This document shows positions 34,935 to 43,589 of a stretch of DNA of 64,000 nucleotides, piece by piece (the first letter of the stretch is position 1; every line of letters starts with the position of its first letter). A model generated the notes under the pieces. The model saw only the letters and a list, made by a program, of their open reading frames with translations. It had not been told where the DNA came from and did not search any database. The DNA is taken from NCBI GenBank assembly GCA_964346725.1, contig CAYFVM010000010.1:4013-68012 (forward strand), written 5' to 3'. Position numbers and translations under genes: made by a program. Source of the stretch: UBA1715 sp964346725 (lineage in GTDB: Bacteria > Bacteroidota > Bacteroidia > Bacteroidales > UBA1715).

Positions 34935-35357
34935 ATGGCAAGACTTTTAGCAATAGACTATGGGACAAAGCGTACCGGCATCGCCGTTACTGACCCTTCG
35001 CAGATTATAGCAACCTCGCTCACAACCGTGAGAACGTGTGATTTGCTACAATTCCTCAAAGACTATTTTGCCAAAGAAACGGTGGAGCATGTGGTGATTG
35101 GAATGCCCAAAACCTTGCGCAATGAAGATTCGGGAAATGCAAAATTTGTAAAAACATTTGAAAAACACTTCAAAACGCAATTCCCAACCATACCACTCAG
35201 CGAAATGGATGAACGCTTTACGTCATCAATGGCTCACCAGGCAATGCTTGACGGTGGCATGAAGAAAAAACAAAGACAAAACAAAGAAATAGTTGACAGC
35301 ATTAGTGCCACAATTATTTTACAATCATATTTAGAACAAAAGAATAGTTTATTATGA
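34935..35357 (+). CDS. ruvX: RuvX/YqgF RNase-H-fold nuclease
   Basis: A 140-residue YqgF-family protein, a putative Holliday junction resolvase also implicated in 16S rRNA processing. Motifs: LAIDYGTKRTGIAVTD with the first catalytic Asp, VIGMPKTLRNEDS, and LSEMDERFTSSMAHQAM, ending with VDSISATIILQSYLE, which contains the last Asp. The start is set by the promoter at 34923-34930. The stop overlaps the peptide deformylase start (ATGA at 35354), so the two are coupled. Confidence 0.92.
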   Translation: MARLLAIDYGTKRTGIAVTDPSQIIATSLTTVRTCDLLQFLKDYFAKETVEHVVIGMPKTLRNEDSGNAKFVKTFEKHFKTQFPTIPLSEMDERFTSSMAHQAMLDGGMKKKQRQNKEIVDSISATIILQSYLEQKNSLL

Positions 35358-35911
35358 TAAAACCTATCATTGCATATGGAAACCCGGTGTTACGCAAAGT
35401 AGCAACCGATATTGATAAAGACTACCCAGATTTACAAGAACTTATTCAAACCATGTTTGACACCATGTACGCGTCAGATGGAGTAGGTTTGGCTGCACCG
35501 CAAATAGGGCTTTCTATTCGTATGTTTGTGATTGACGCAAATTCTTTTGTAGAAGATTATCCTGAGGCAAAAGGATTCAAGAAAGTGTTTATTAATGCGC
35601 AAATTCTTGAAGAATCAGGAAAAGAATGGTTGTTTAACGAAGGCTGCCTTAGTTTCCCCGGCATTCATGAAGATGTATCGCGCAAGTCGAATGTGAAAAT
35701 GCGCTATTTAGATGAAAATTTCGAAGAACATGTAGAAACATTCTCCGGAGTGTGTGCTCGCGTTGTACAACACGAATATGATCATCTCGATGGTAAATGT
35801 TTTATTGACCGTTTGGGTGCATTGCAACGCCGTTTGTTGCAACGCCGTTTAACAAATATTTCAGAAGGAAAAGTTCGAACAGGTTACAAAATAAAATTTT
35901 TTAAAAAATAG
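35354..35911 (+). CDS. def: Peptide deformylase
   Basis: A 185-residue metallopeptidase removing the formyl group from new proteins. All three family motifs are present: GVGLAAPQIG, EGCLSFPG with the metal Cys, and QHEYDHLDG with the two metal His and catalytic Glu. The C terminus has LQRRLLQRRL, encoded by two near-identical 15-base units at 35822-35851; this replaces the usual basic stretch without changing length. The start overlaps ruvX by four bases, and comEC follows 12 bases after the stop. Confidence 0.96.
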   Translation: MIKPIIAYGNPVLRKVATDIDKDYPDLQELIQTMFDTMYASDGVGLAAPQIGLSIRMFVIDANSFVEDYPEAKGFKKVFINAQILEESGKEWLFNEGCLSFPGIHEDVSRKSNVKMRYLDENFEEHVETFSGVCARVVQHEYDHLDGKCFIDRLGALQRRLLQRRLTNISEGKVRTGYKIKFFKK

Positions 35912-35923
35912 AGAAGACAGTGT

Positions 35924-37450
35924 ATGTCGTTATATAACGACCTCTTGACCAATATCCGCAACAATCTATTGGCAAGAAACCCTTGTGTATGCGTCGCCAC
36001 CGCATTCATTACAGGAATTGTATGGAATAGTTTCCAACCAACCGATGCATCGCAAGGTGCGTGCGTGGTGGCTCTTATGGTTGGGGCTGGTATGTGTATC
36101 GCTTTGGCTCAAGTGCTGAAACGGTATCACTTGGCTTTTTTGTTTTTGTGGTTTTGCTTTGCCGGTTATGAAAATGCTGCATTACATGCGCAGCGCTATG
36201 TTACGCTTCCTACAGGAGAGGTCTACTATGCTAAAATCATCAGCAATCTTGAAGAAAAACCTAAAACGTACAAAACAACCATAGAAATTTCTGGAGAGAA
36301 ACCCAGCAAGGCCGTTGTGTATTTTAAGAAAGACAGTCTTGCTCAAACGCTTTCGTATGGCGATGTGGTAGTAATTCGTGCCAAATCCAGAGAGATAGAA
36401 AATCAGGAGGGCGCCACGTTTGACTATAAAGGTTTTTTGGCAAATCAGTATATCTACTCCCAAGCCTATGTTCCCGCAGGAAAATGGGAGCGTGTGGGCC
36501 ACGATGCTGACGTGTTTTCATATTGCATGAGTCTGCGTGGCAAAGCATTACAGACATTACGTTCGTCGGGTTTGTCCGAACATAATTTGCAACTGATAGC
36601 CGCCTTGGTTTTTGGCGACAAATCGTTGCTCGATGAAGAAACGCAAGGAAATTTTTCGGCTGCTGGGGTTATGCATGTGTTGGCGGTTTCGGGTTTGCAC
36701 GTGGGCGTTGTGAGCGGAATATTATTTTTCTTGTTTTCGTTTATCCGCAAGCGGAAATATCTCTGGATAAAAATAGTCTGTTGCGTGTGTTGTTTATGGA
36801 TGTATGCGTGCATCACCGGAATGAGCCCATCGGTGGAGCGAGCATCAATTATGTGCACCTTGGTCTCGGTTTCGCTCTTGCTACGAAGAAATCTCAGTAC
36901 TTATAATTCTTTAGCAGCGGCGGCGTTTTTGTCGCTCGTGCTTTCGCCTAATGATGTATTTTCAGTCAGTTTTCAACTATCGTATCTGGCAGTGCTCAGC
37001 ATTGTTTATTTTGGGCAGTATGTCCAAAAATGGCTTGCACCCGAAACGCCTATTTTTCAATATTTGTGGGGAATTGTAGCTGTGTCGCTTTCGGTGCAAG
37101 TTGGCACACTGCCGCTCACAGTCTATTATTTCGGCACCATCCCGGTGTATAATTTACTTGCCAATATTATCGTGATTCCGTTGGCGTTTGTGATTTTGGT
37201 TGGTGTACTTGCTTCTTTATCTCTATACTGGTTTTTACCGGGAGCAAAAATCATAGTTGCTGCGCTCAATTTCGTCACCGGCTACATGCAAGACTGCATA
37301 GCCGACATTACTACATTTCCACATGCAAATTTGTCGGTGCACATTTCTCTTCAGCAGATGTTTCTGCTGTATGGAATGGTTGCGTTGCTTATGGTAGTGC
37401 TGGAGTATCGGAAGTTGTTACAGAATCGAAAAAATATTCTTCGGCTCTGA
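35924..37450 (+). CDS. ComEC/Rec2-type membrane protein
   Basis: A 508-residue polytopic protein with an N-terminal OB-like DUF4131 region (about 25-170) and a Competence domain (about 215-490). The hallmark is SAAGVMHVLAVSGLHVGVVSGI near residues 243-264. The metallo-beta-lactamase domain found in Bacillus ComEC is absent, as is common in Bacteroidetes. It forms the inner-membrane DNA channel in competent bacteria; whether this organism is competent is unknown. Its 3' end overlaps the convergent mqnD gene by 33 bases. Confidence 0.88.
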   Translation: MSLYNDLLTNIRNNLLARNPCVCVATAFITGIVWNSFQPTDASQGACVVALMVGAGMCIALAQVLKRYHLAFLFLWFCFAGYENAALHAQRYVTLPTGEVYYAKIISNLEEKPKTYKTTIEISGEKPSKAVVYFKKDSLAQTLSYGDVVVIRAKSREIENQEGATFDYKGFLANQYIYSQAYVPAGKWERVGHDADVFSYCMSLRGKALQTLRSSGLSEHNLQLIAALVFGDKSLLDEETQGNFSAAGVMHVLAVSGLHVGVVSGILFFLFSFIRKRKYLWIKIVCCVCCLWMYACITGMSPSVERASIMCTLVSVSLLLRRNLSTYNSLAAAAFLSLVLSPNDVFSVSFQLSYLAVLSIVYFGQYVQKWLAPETPIFQYLWGIVAVSLSVQVGTLPLTVYYFGTIPVYNLLANIIVIPLAFVILVGVLASLSLYWFLPGAKIIVAALNFVTGYMQDCIADITTFPHANLSVHISLQQMFLLYGMVALLMVVLEYRKLLQNRKNILRL

Positions 37451-38251
37451 CGAAATAATTCCTTGCGCAAACGCATTTTTGTAAAGCGTTTCAATTGCAT
37501 TCCTCCCTTTCTCGCCAAGACTAAGACTAAATTCGTTGACAAACAGCGCAATGTGTTGTTTCAAAACATCGTCTTGAATAGCTTGTGCATGCTCGTGAAT
37601 AAAAGCATTGGAGGCTTGCGGATGTTCGTTAGCGTACTCTATACTTTGGCGGAGCAGCTGGTTGATGGTTTCCTTTAAATCATTGGGAACATCTCTTCGT
37701 ATTGCAATGGCGCCAAGTGGGATGGGCGTGTGCGTACGTGTCTCCCAAAAGTCGCCCAAATCGCAGAGTTTTGCAAACCCACGTTCGGCATAGGTAAAGC
37801 GATTCTCGTGAATAATAACACCTGCATCAGCTTCGCCAGTTATTATTTTTGATTCTATTTCAGAAAAGAGGCATTCTTCTTTTCGGGAGAAATCGGGGTA
37901 TGCCATAGAGAACAAAAGATTTGCCGTAGTTCCCCATCCGGGAACTAAAATTCGAGATGAGGCATTGATTTTTTGTTCATCACCTTTTTTACATATAAAT
38001 AAAGGTCCGTTGGCAAAACCAAGTGCACTACCGGCATCGAGTATTTGATAGGTGGAGAAAACTTTTGCATAGGCAAAATAGCTCAACTTGGTCATTTGCA
38101 AATCGCCTACAAAAGCTCGACGATTCAATTCCTGTACATCGGCAATTACACATTTGAAATCAATGCCTTTGGTGTCAATTTTTTTGTGTACCAAAGCATC
38201 AAAGGTGTACGTGTCGTTTGGACAAGACGAAAAACCTAATGTTATTTCCAT
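37418..38251 (-). CDS. mqnD: 1,4-dihydroxy-6-naphthoate synthase MqnD
   Basis: A 277-residue periplasmic-binding-protein-fold enzyme of the futalosine route to menaquinone, converting cyclic dehypoxanthinyl futalosine to dihydroxynaphthoate. Seen: LGFSSCPNDTYTFDALVH at the N terminus, VQELNRRAF, LVPGWGTTANLL and ADAGVIIHENRFTY. The start overlaps the GH13 gene by ten bases, so both probably share the promoter at 39966-39973. The 3' end overlaps comEC by 33 bases on the opposite strand. It tells that this organism respires with menaquinone made by the alternative pathway. Confidence 0.9.
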   Translation of the reverse strand: MEITLGFSSCPNDTYTFDALVHKKIDTKGIDFKCVIADVQELNRRAFVGDLQMTKLSYFAYAKVFSTYQILDAGSALGFANGPLFICKKGDEQKINASSRILVPGWGTTANLLFSMAYPDFSRKEECLFSEIESKIITGEADAGVIIHENRFTYAERGFAKLCDLGDFWETRTHTPIPLGAIAIRRDVPNDLKETINQLLRQSIEYANEHPQASNAFIHEHAQAIQDDVLKQHIALFVNEFSLSLGEKGRNAIETLYKNAFAQGIISSEPKNIFSIL

Positions 38252-39951
38252 TCTAATTTAAAGATGAGAGCCGAATTCGGTAAAATTGAAATAGGCATTC
38301 CTTCGTCCAAAATTTCCTCCATTGGAAAGGCATCGGTAAACGTTTCTTCAAAAATGCTCTTAATAGTAAGTTTACCTTCTAATGGGCAATCCATCGTTTT
38401 TAGTGCGTGTTCACCTATGTTGAGTCTAAATGTTTGCGTCTCGTTATAGTCAAAGTTGACGATGATGAGCAATTTTTCTTCGTTGGTATAGCGTAGGAAT
38501 GCAAAAATTTTGTCAGCATCAAGGTTGTTTTGATTAACCCACATTAAATCGTAAAAGTCGCCTTCTTGTATTGCTTTAGACTCAAGTCGGATTGAGAGTA
38601 GATTGCAATATGATTGGCGTAGGTCTTTCTGACTTTCAGACAAGCGTCCTCCATCAAATTTTCCACCATTCACCCATTTGTTGAAATCCGTCATTCCCCA
38701 ATAGTCAAATATTGAGGTTCTACCATCTATGCCACTGAAACCTTCTTTGTTCATGCCTTGTTCGCCAATTTCCTGACCAAAATAAATCATGAGAGGCCCC
38801 TTGTTGAGCGTAGCCAGGAGAATCATGGCTGCTATAGCTCTGTCTCCGTTGTTTGCAAAGAAACATGAGGCAATGCGTTGTTCGTCGTGATTTTCCAAAA
38901 AACGAAGCATTTTGCCGGTGTACGCTTCCGTGCGTCTCCAATAGTCTGATATATAGCGTGCAGAACCATTCCCCTCAACTATCAAGCGCATGGTGTCGTA
39001 TAAACCAACTTTGTCGTACAAATAATCAAAATGACCTTTGTCTAGATAGGTGGAGTATGCATCGGGATTGTATATTTCAGCAATAAAGATAATGTCTGGT
39101 TTCATTAGTTTGATTTGAGGAATAACCCAGCCCCAAAATTGAACAGGAACCATTTCTGCCATATCGCAACGAAATCCGTCAATATCTTTTTTAGCCCAAA
39201 AAGAAAGTATTTCATACATGCGAATCCAAGTGTCTGGAATTTGTTCGAAATGATTTTTCCAACAATCTTGGAAGTCAACACCATAATTAAGTTTTATGGT
39301 TTCGTACCAATCGTTTTTGCTTGGGTATGCAGAGAATACATCGTTTCCCGTAACTTTTGCTGGAATTTCCTCATACTTTGGGGCATTTTCATTATACGGA
39401 AAAGTGATATCGTTAGGTAAATGCAATTCTTCGTTAGGTATGTAGTAGTAGTTATTGTTTGGCGCAAATGAAACTGAAGTGTCATCATAACTTCCTAACG
39501 AAGTTCCACCGTCTGGAAGATTGTCGGAGTTGTATTCACGAGAAACGTGGTTTGGAACAAAATCAATGATACACTTTAAATTGGCATCGTGCGTACGTTT
39601 TAGCAAGTTTTCAAATTCTTGCATACGTGTACGCACATTGGTTGCCAAGTCCGGATCTACGTCGTAGTAGTCTTTAATGGCATAAGGAGAACCGGCACGG
39701 CCTTTTACTACTTGTGGGTTATCGGCCGACAAACCATATTTTGAGTAGTTTGTGCATGAAGCATGGCGAATAATACCGGTGTACCATACATGCGTGATTC
39801 CCATCTTACGCAGTTCGTCAAGAGCTATATTTGTAATGTTATCAAATTTAGAACAACCATTTTCTTCTATAGTGCCATATTCTTGATTGTTCTCGTTAGA
39901 ATTAGCAAAAAGTCTCGTGAAAATTTGATAAATATTTATAATTGAGTCCAT
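38242..39951 (-). CDS. GH13 alpha-amylase-family enzyme (cytoplasmic)
   Basis: A 569-residue alpha-amylase-family protein without a signal peptide, so it acts on internal glucans or imported oligosaccharides. Catalytic residues are in the expected blocks: CIIDFVPNHV (block I), GFRCDMAEMVP with the Asp nucleophile near residue 260, IFIAEIYNP with the Glu acid/base, and FLENHDEQRIA with the stabilising Asp. A C-terminal beta domain follows. The promoter at 39966-39973 precedes it, and mqnD overlaps its end by ten bases. Exact specificity is not readable. Confidence 0.88.
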   Translation of the reverse strand: MDSIINIYQIFTRLFANSNENNQEYGTIEENGCSKFDNITNIALDELRKMGITHVWYTGIIRHASCTNYSKYGLSADNPQVVKGRAGSPYAIKDYYDVDPDLATNVRTRMQEFENLLKRTHDANLKCIIDFVPNHVSREYNSDNLPDGGTSLGSYDDTSVSFAPNNNYYYIPNEELHLPNDITFPYNENAPKYEEIPAKVTGNDVFSAYPSKNDWYETIKLNYGVDFQDCWKNHFEQIPDTWIRMYEILSFWAKKDIDGFRCDMAEMVPVQFWGWVIPQIKLMKPDIIFIAEIYNPDAYSTYLDKGHFDYLYDKVGLYDTMRLIVEGNGSARYISDYWRRTEAYTGKMLRFLENHDEQRIASCFFANNGDRAIAAMILLATLNKGPLMIYFGQEIGEQGMNKEGFSGIDGRTSIFDYWGMTDFNKWVNGGKFDGGRLSESQKDLRQSYCNLLSIRLESKAIQEGDFYDLMWVNQNNLDADKIFAFLRYTNEEKLLIIVNFDYNETQTFRLNIGEHALKTMDCPLEGKLTIKSIFEETFTDAFPMEEILDEGMPISILPNSALIFKLEWK

Positions 39952-39965
39952 AAAAATCCTTTCTC

Positions 39966-39973
39966 CAAAGGTA
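39966..39973 (-). promoter_or_regulatory. -7 element for GH13 gene
   Basis: Reverse strand reads TACCTTTG, an exact TAnnTTTG match, 14 bases before the ATG at 39951. Confidence 0.6.
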
Positions 39974-40282
39974 CATTTTTTATTGTATCAATAAATTCTT
40001 CCGGAAAGATTTTAGCATAAAGATTTTAAATCATAATGCCTTATTTATTAACACCATAAATAAGTGAAACACATGATTTTTAGCTAAAAATTTGAAAATC
40101 AATAAAAAGGAGCCTTAAAGAAACTAAAGGTCATACCTTTAGTTTCTTATTTTGTATAAAAAATAAAATCATTCCGATGTTTTTTTTTGAATACTCAAAC
40201 AATAAATGATGTTAATTGGTGGAAAAGTTTTACAATTTGGTATATAATTTGCAAATCAAAGATGAAAAAAAGAAATAATTAT
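39974..40282. other. Structured gene-free stretch between GH13 and gldF
   Basis: No ORF is credible here. It holds three symmetric elements: inverted repeat CTTATTTAT-N7-ATAAATAAG (40040-40064), the perfect palindrome TTTTTAGCTAAAAA (40077-40090), and a 14-bp terminator stem at 40118-40148. The rest is very AT-rich. A short untranslated RNA ending at the terminator is possible, but I see no exact TAnnTTTG element upstream of it on the plus strand. Confidence 0.4.
40118..40152 (+). terminator. Orphan terminator hairpin
   Basis: A perfect 14-bp stem AAGAAACTAAAGGT / ACCTTTAGTTTCTT with a three-base loop is followed by ATTTTGT. It lies between divergent genes and therefore belongs to no annotated rightward gene. 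Confidence 0.6.
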
Positions 40283-40290
40283 TATATTTG
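40283..40290 (+). promoter_or_regulatory. -7 element for gldF
   Basis: TATATTTG matches TAnnTTTG, 20 bases before the ATG at 40311. It probably drives gldFG and the following hisF-hisIE genes. Confidence 0.6.
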
Positions 40291-40310
40291 CACTCCTTGT
40301 TTTGAAGTGT

Positions 40311-41033
40311 ATGTTAGTTATATTTAGGAAAGAGTTATCTGCCTTTTTCAGCTCTCTGATAGGTTATTTGGTATTAATCGTATTTTTGTTGGCAACAGGA
40401 TTGTTCCTTTTTGTCTTTGATAGCGATTACAATATTTTGAGTTCGGGATATGCAAATCTTGATGGGTTATTTATTTTGGCACCATGGGTTTTCTTATTTC
40501 TGATACCAGCTATTGCTATGCGCTTTTTCAGTGAAGAGTCGAAGTCGGGAACATTGGAATTGTTGCTCACTATGCCAGTTTCTGATGTGTCTATTGTATT
40601 AGGCAAGTTTTTGGCAGGACTCGCGTTGTTGTTCTTCGCATTGTTGCCAACTGTTGTCTATTTTATTACAGTTTACGCATTGGGAAGTCCGGTGGGTAAT
40701 ATTGATGTTGGTGCAACCATAGGTGCATATATTGGTTTGTTTCTGCTTGGAGGAATTTATTTGGCTATAGGTACATTTATTTCATCGCTTGCCGAAAATC
40801 AAATTATCGCATTTATTCTAACGGCATCAATTTGTTTTGTGTTTTATATAGGATTTGACTTTGTGGCCGATATGTTTACCAAGTTTTCGTTTGTTTCAAA
40901 TTTTGGAATCAACCAGCACTATAATTCAATAAGTCGTGGCGTACTTGATTCTCGCGATTTAATCTATTTCCTTGGTATAATAGCGCTATTCTTGTATTGT
41001 ACAACATTGTCGCTCGCTAAAAAACGTAAGTAA
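40311..41033 (+). CDS. gldF: GldF: gliding-associated ABC transporter permease
   Basis: A 240-residue ABC-2-type permease with six predicted helices. The opening FRKELSAFFSSLIGYLVLIVFLL and the cytoplasmic FFSEESKSGTLELLLTMPVSD are the GldF pattern. GldF and GldG form the membrane part of an ABC system needed for gliding in Flavobacterium but also kept in non-gliding Bacteroidetes. ATG 40311 is preferred to a TTG three codons earlier. gldG follows after five bases. The ATPase gldA is not nearby. Confidence 0.9.
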   Translation: MLVIFRKELSAFFSSLIGYLVLIVFLLATGLFLFVFDSDYNILSSGYANLDGLFILAPWVFLFLIPAIAMRFFSEESKSGTLELLLTMPVSDVSIVLGKFLAGLALLFFALLPTVVYFITVYALGSPVGNIDVGATIGAYIGLFLLGGIYLAIGTFISSLAENQIIAFILTASICFVFYIGFDFVADMFTKFSFVSNFGINQHYNSISRGVLDSRDLIYFLGIIALFLYCTTLSLAKKRK

Positions 41034-41038
41034 CGAAG

Positions 41039-42847
41039 ATGAAAGGAACAACTACATATTCTATAGTTCTAAAGGTTGTGATAGCAATTGCCATAACGGT
41101 GGGTTTGTTATGGTTGAGCGAATTCAAATATGTGCGTCTTGATATGACCGAAGAAGGTCGTTATACACTTTCTGAATCAACCAAAAATGTGCTCGAAAAT
41201 CTTGACGACACCATTCGTGTAACGGTGTATCTTGATGGCGATTTGCCGGCATCTTTTGCAAAAATGCAACGTGAAGTGATGGATTTGTTGAACGAAATCC
41301 AACAAGTTGCAGGGAAAGAACGTTTACTTATAAAATCAATAGACCCACAAACAATTGGCGATGCCAAGAATTTTAAGCACACCATATCTCGTTTGCACGA
41401 ATCGTACGGGCTTACGCCATATACCATTCAGGAACAAGATGAGAACGGGAAAATGGTGCAACGCTATGTGATTCCTGGTATGATAATTTCTACTTCGCAG
41501 AAATTTGTAACCGTAAATATGTTGAACGATGCGTTGGGAAATTCACCTGAACAACAAATAAACCAGTCTTTGCAAGATCTTGAATATCAATGCGTAAAGT
41601 CAATTCAACAATTGACGGTAAAAGAACGGAAAAATATTGCGTTTCTTACCAGTCAAGGAGAAATGCCTTTGTTGTATTGCTACAACGCAACGTTTTCTTT
41701 ACTCGATTTATATAATGTTCATAGAATTTCTTCACAAGAATTACTTAATTCGCTTACAGCAAAAAACGATGTACATACGAAGAAAGAAGCACTTACAAAG
41801 AAGGATTCTCTTGTAAAGTTTGATGCATTGATTATAGCAGAACCAACCAAACCATTCACCGAACAAGATAAATTCATTATAGACCAATATATAATGAATA
41901 ACGGAAATGTCTTGTATATGTCCGACAACGTGTGGGCAAGCATGGATTCACTCAAAACGAGTTCGTATACGTATGCGTTGCCAAAAGAACTGAACAACTC
42001 TGATTTGTTGTTCAATTTGGGAGTGCGTATCAATTCTACTGTGTTACTTGACAATCAGTGTGCAAATATTCCAATGAATGTTGCTGCCGTTGGTGAACAA
42101 GCTCGTTTTGCTCCTGTTCCGTGGTATTATTTTCCATTGATGAAACCTACTAAAGAACCTCATTTAATTACCAAAAATATAGATGTTGTAAAGTCGGAAT
42201 TTGCTAGCACAATTGATACACTTCAAGGAAATGGAAACTTGAAAAAGACAGTACTGCTTTCTTCATCGGCATACGCACGTGTATTGATGACGCCTAATAC
42301 TGTTGGCTTCCAAGTGTTGCAAAGTAATCCCGATAAAAATTTCTTCAATAGATATTACGTTCCAACTGCAGTGCTTTTAGAGGGGAATTATAATTCGCTC
42401 TATGCTTCGCGTAAATCACCGTTGGAAAAGGGTGACACAACGTATAAAATGCCAAAAGATTTTACCTACCAAAAACAATCATCACAAAATCGCATCATAG
42501 TTGTTACAGATGGTGATATAATCCGCAACGAAATAGAAGTAACCAATGGCGATACAGTTCCAAAGCCACTGTATTTTTATAAGTATTTTTCGTTTGACAA
42601 GCGTGCCTATACAGGTAATCTTGATTTCTTTATGAATGCAGTAAGCTATTTGTGTGGCGATTCAGATTTGTTGTCAATCCGTTCTCGTGAAATTACTATT
42701 CGTTTGCTTAATAAAAATAGAATTATTGATGAAAAATTCTATTGGCAGTTAGGTAATATATTAATGCCAATTGTGCTTATAATATTTGTTGGGATAGTGA
42801 TTTTCTTTATTAGAAAACAAAAATATTCGAATAAATATGTTGGCTAA
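41039..42847 (+). CDS. gldG: GldG: gliding-associated ABC transporter auxiliary protein
   Basis: A 602-residue protein with one N-terminal helix (about 9-27) and one C-terminal helix (about 573-593), holding a large periplasmic domain between them. YVRLDMTEEGRYTLSESTKNVLENL is the standard GldG opening, followed by a DUF4350-like substrate-binding fold and the conserved LIIAEPTKPFTEQDKFIIDQYI stretch (seen in two parts). It partners with GldF. Its 3' end overlaps the hisF start by 11 bases, which ties histidine genes to this transcript. Confidence 0.9.
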   Translation: MKGTTTYSIVLKVVIAIAITVGLLWLSEFKYVRLDMTEEGRYTLSESTKNVLENLDDTIRVTVYLDGDLPASFAKMQREVMDLLNEIQQVAGKERLLIKSIDPQTIGDAKNFKHTISRLHESYGLTPYTIQEQDENGKMVQRYVIPGMIISTSQKFVTVNMLNDALGNSPEQQINQSLQDLEYQCVKSIQQLTVKERKNIAFLTSQGEMPLLYCYNATFSLLDLYNVHRISSQELLNSLTAKNDVHTKKEALTKKDSLVKFDALIIAEPTKPFTEQDKFIIDQYIMNNGNVLYMSDNVWASMDSLKTSSYTYALPKELNNSDLLFNLGVRINSTVLLDNQCANIPMNVAAVGEQARFAPVPWYYFPLMKPTKEPHLITKNIDVVKSEFASTIDTLQGNGNLKKTVLLSSSAYARVLMTPNTVGFQVLQSNPDKNFFNRYYVPTAVLLEGNYNSLYASRKSPLEKGDTTYKMPKDFTYQKQSSQNRIIVVTDGDIIRNEIEVTNGDTVPKPLYFYKYFSFDKRAYTGNLDFFMNAVSYLCGDSDLLSIRSREITIRLLNKNRIIDEKFYWQLGNILMPIVLIIFVGIVIFFIRKQKYSNKYVG

Positions 42848-43589
42848 ACGAATTATACCTTGTTTAGATATTAAAGACGGGCGCACTGTAAAAGGAATAA
42901 ACTTCCTCGGCTTGCGTGATGCCGGTGACCCAGTAGAATTGGGAGCGATGTATGCAGAACAGGGAGCAGATGAATTGACATTTCTTGATATTACAGCAAC
43001 TATAGAAAAACGCGACACATTTGCTGCGTTGGTTAAAAAAATAGCCTTGCACTTAAATATACCTTTCACCGTAGGTGGTGGTATAAAATCAGTACAAGAT
43101 GTAGGGGTGCTTTTGGCAGCCGGAGCCGATAAAATTACCATAAATTCGGCAGCCGTATACAAACCACAGTTGATAACTGATTTGGCAAAAGAATTTGGCT
43201 CGCAATGTATTGTGGTTGCTATTGATACCAAGTTGCACGACGATGTTTGGATGGTGCACACCCATGGTGGTTACAAAGAAACAGACATAAAAACCCTCGA
43301 TTGGGTAAAAGAAATATATAATCGTGGAGCAGGTGAGATTCTGCTCACGTCAATGAACCACGATGGAACGAAAAATGGATTTGCAAACGAAATTACTTGT
43401 CAGGTTTCCGAAATGGTAGATATCCCTGTGATAGCATCGGGCGGAGCAGGAAATATGGAACATTTTAAAGAAGTGTTTACCAAAGGGAAAGCCGATGCCG
43501 CATTAGCCGCAAGTATTTTCCATTTCAAAGAAATTGCAATTCCCGAATTGAAAAACTATTTAAAACAACAAAACATTACGGTACGATAA
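42837..43589 (+). CDS. hisF: Imidazole glycerol phosphate synthase cyclase HisF
   Basis: A 250-residue TIM-barrel enzyme forming imidazole glycerol phosphate and AICAR with its glutaminase partner HisH. Catalytic Asp11 is in IIPCLDIKDGR and the second catalytic Asp in VVAIDTK near residue 131. Phosphate loops VGGGIKS and ASGGAGN are intact. It overlaps gldG by 11 bases and hisIE by one base (TAATG). hisH, hisA and hisB are not in the window, so they must be elsewhere. Confidence 0.96.
   Translation: MLAKRIIPCLDIKDGRTVKGINFLGLRDAGDPVELGAMYAEQGADELTFLDITATIEKRDTFAALVKKIALHLNIPFTVGGGIKSVQDVGVLLAAGADKITINSAAVYKPQLITDLAKEFGSQCIVVAIDTKLHDDVWMVHTHGGYKETDIKTLDWVKEIYNRGAGEILLTSMNHDGTKNGFANEITCQVSEMVDIPVIASGGAGNMEHFKEVFTKGKADAALAASIFHFKEIAIPELKNYLKQQNITVR

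Noticed and set aside
35822..35851. Tandem 15-base repeat in peptide deformylase (LQRRLLQRRL)
   Set aside because: It does not lengthen the protein relative to the family's basic C-terminal stretch, so it is probably codon coincidence rather than an insertion.
35924..37450. Evidence of a complete natural-competence system
   Set aside because: Only the ComEC-like channel is encoded here; no comEA, comF, dprA or pilus genes are in the window.
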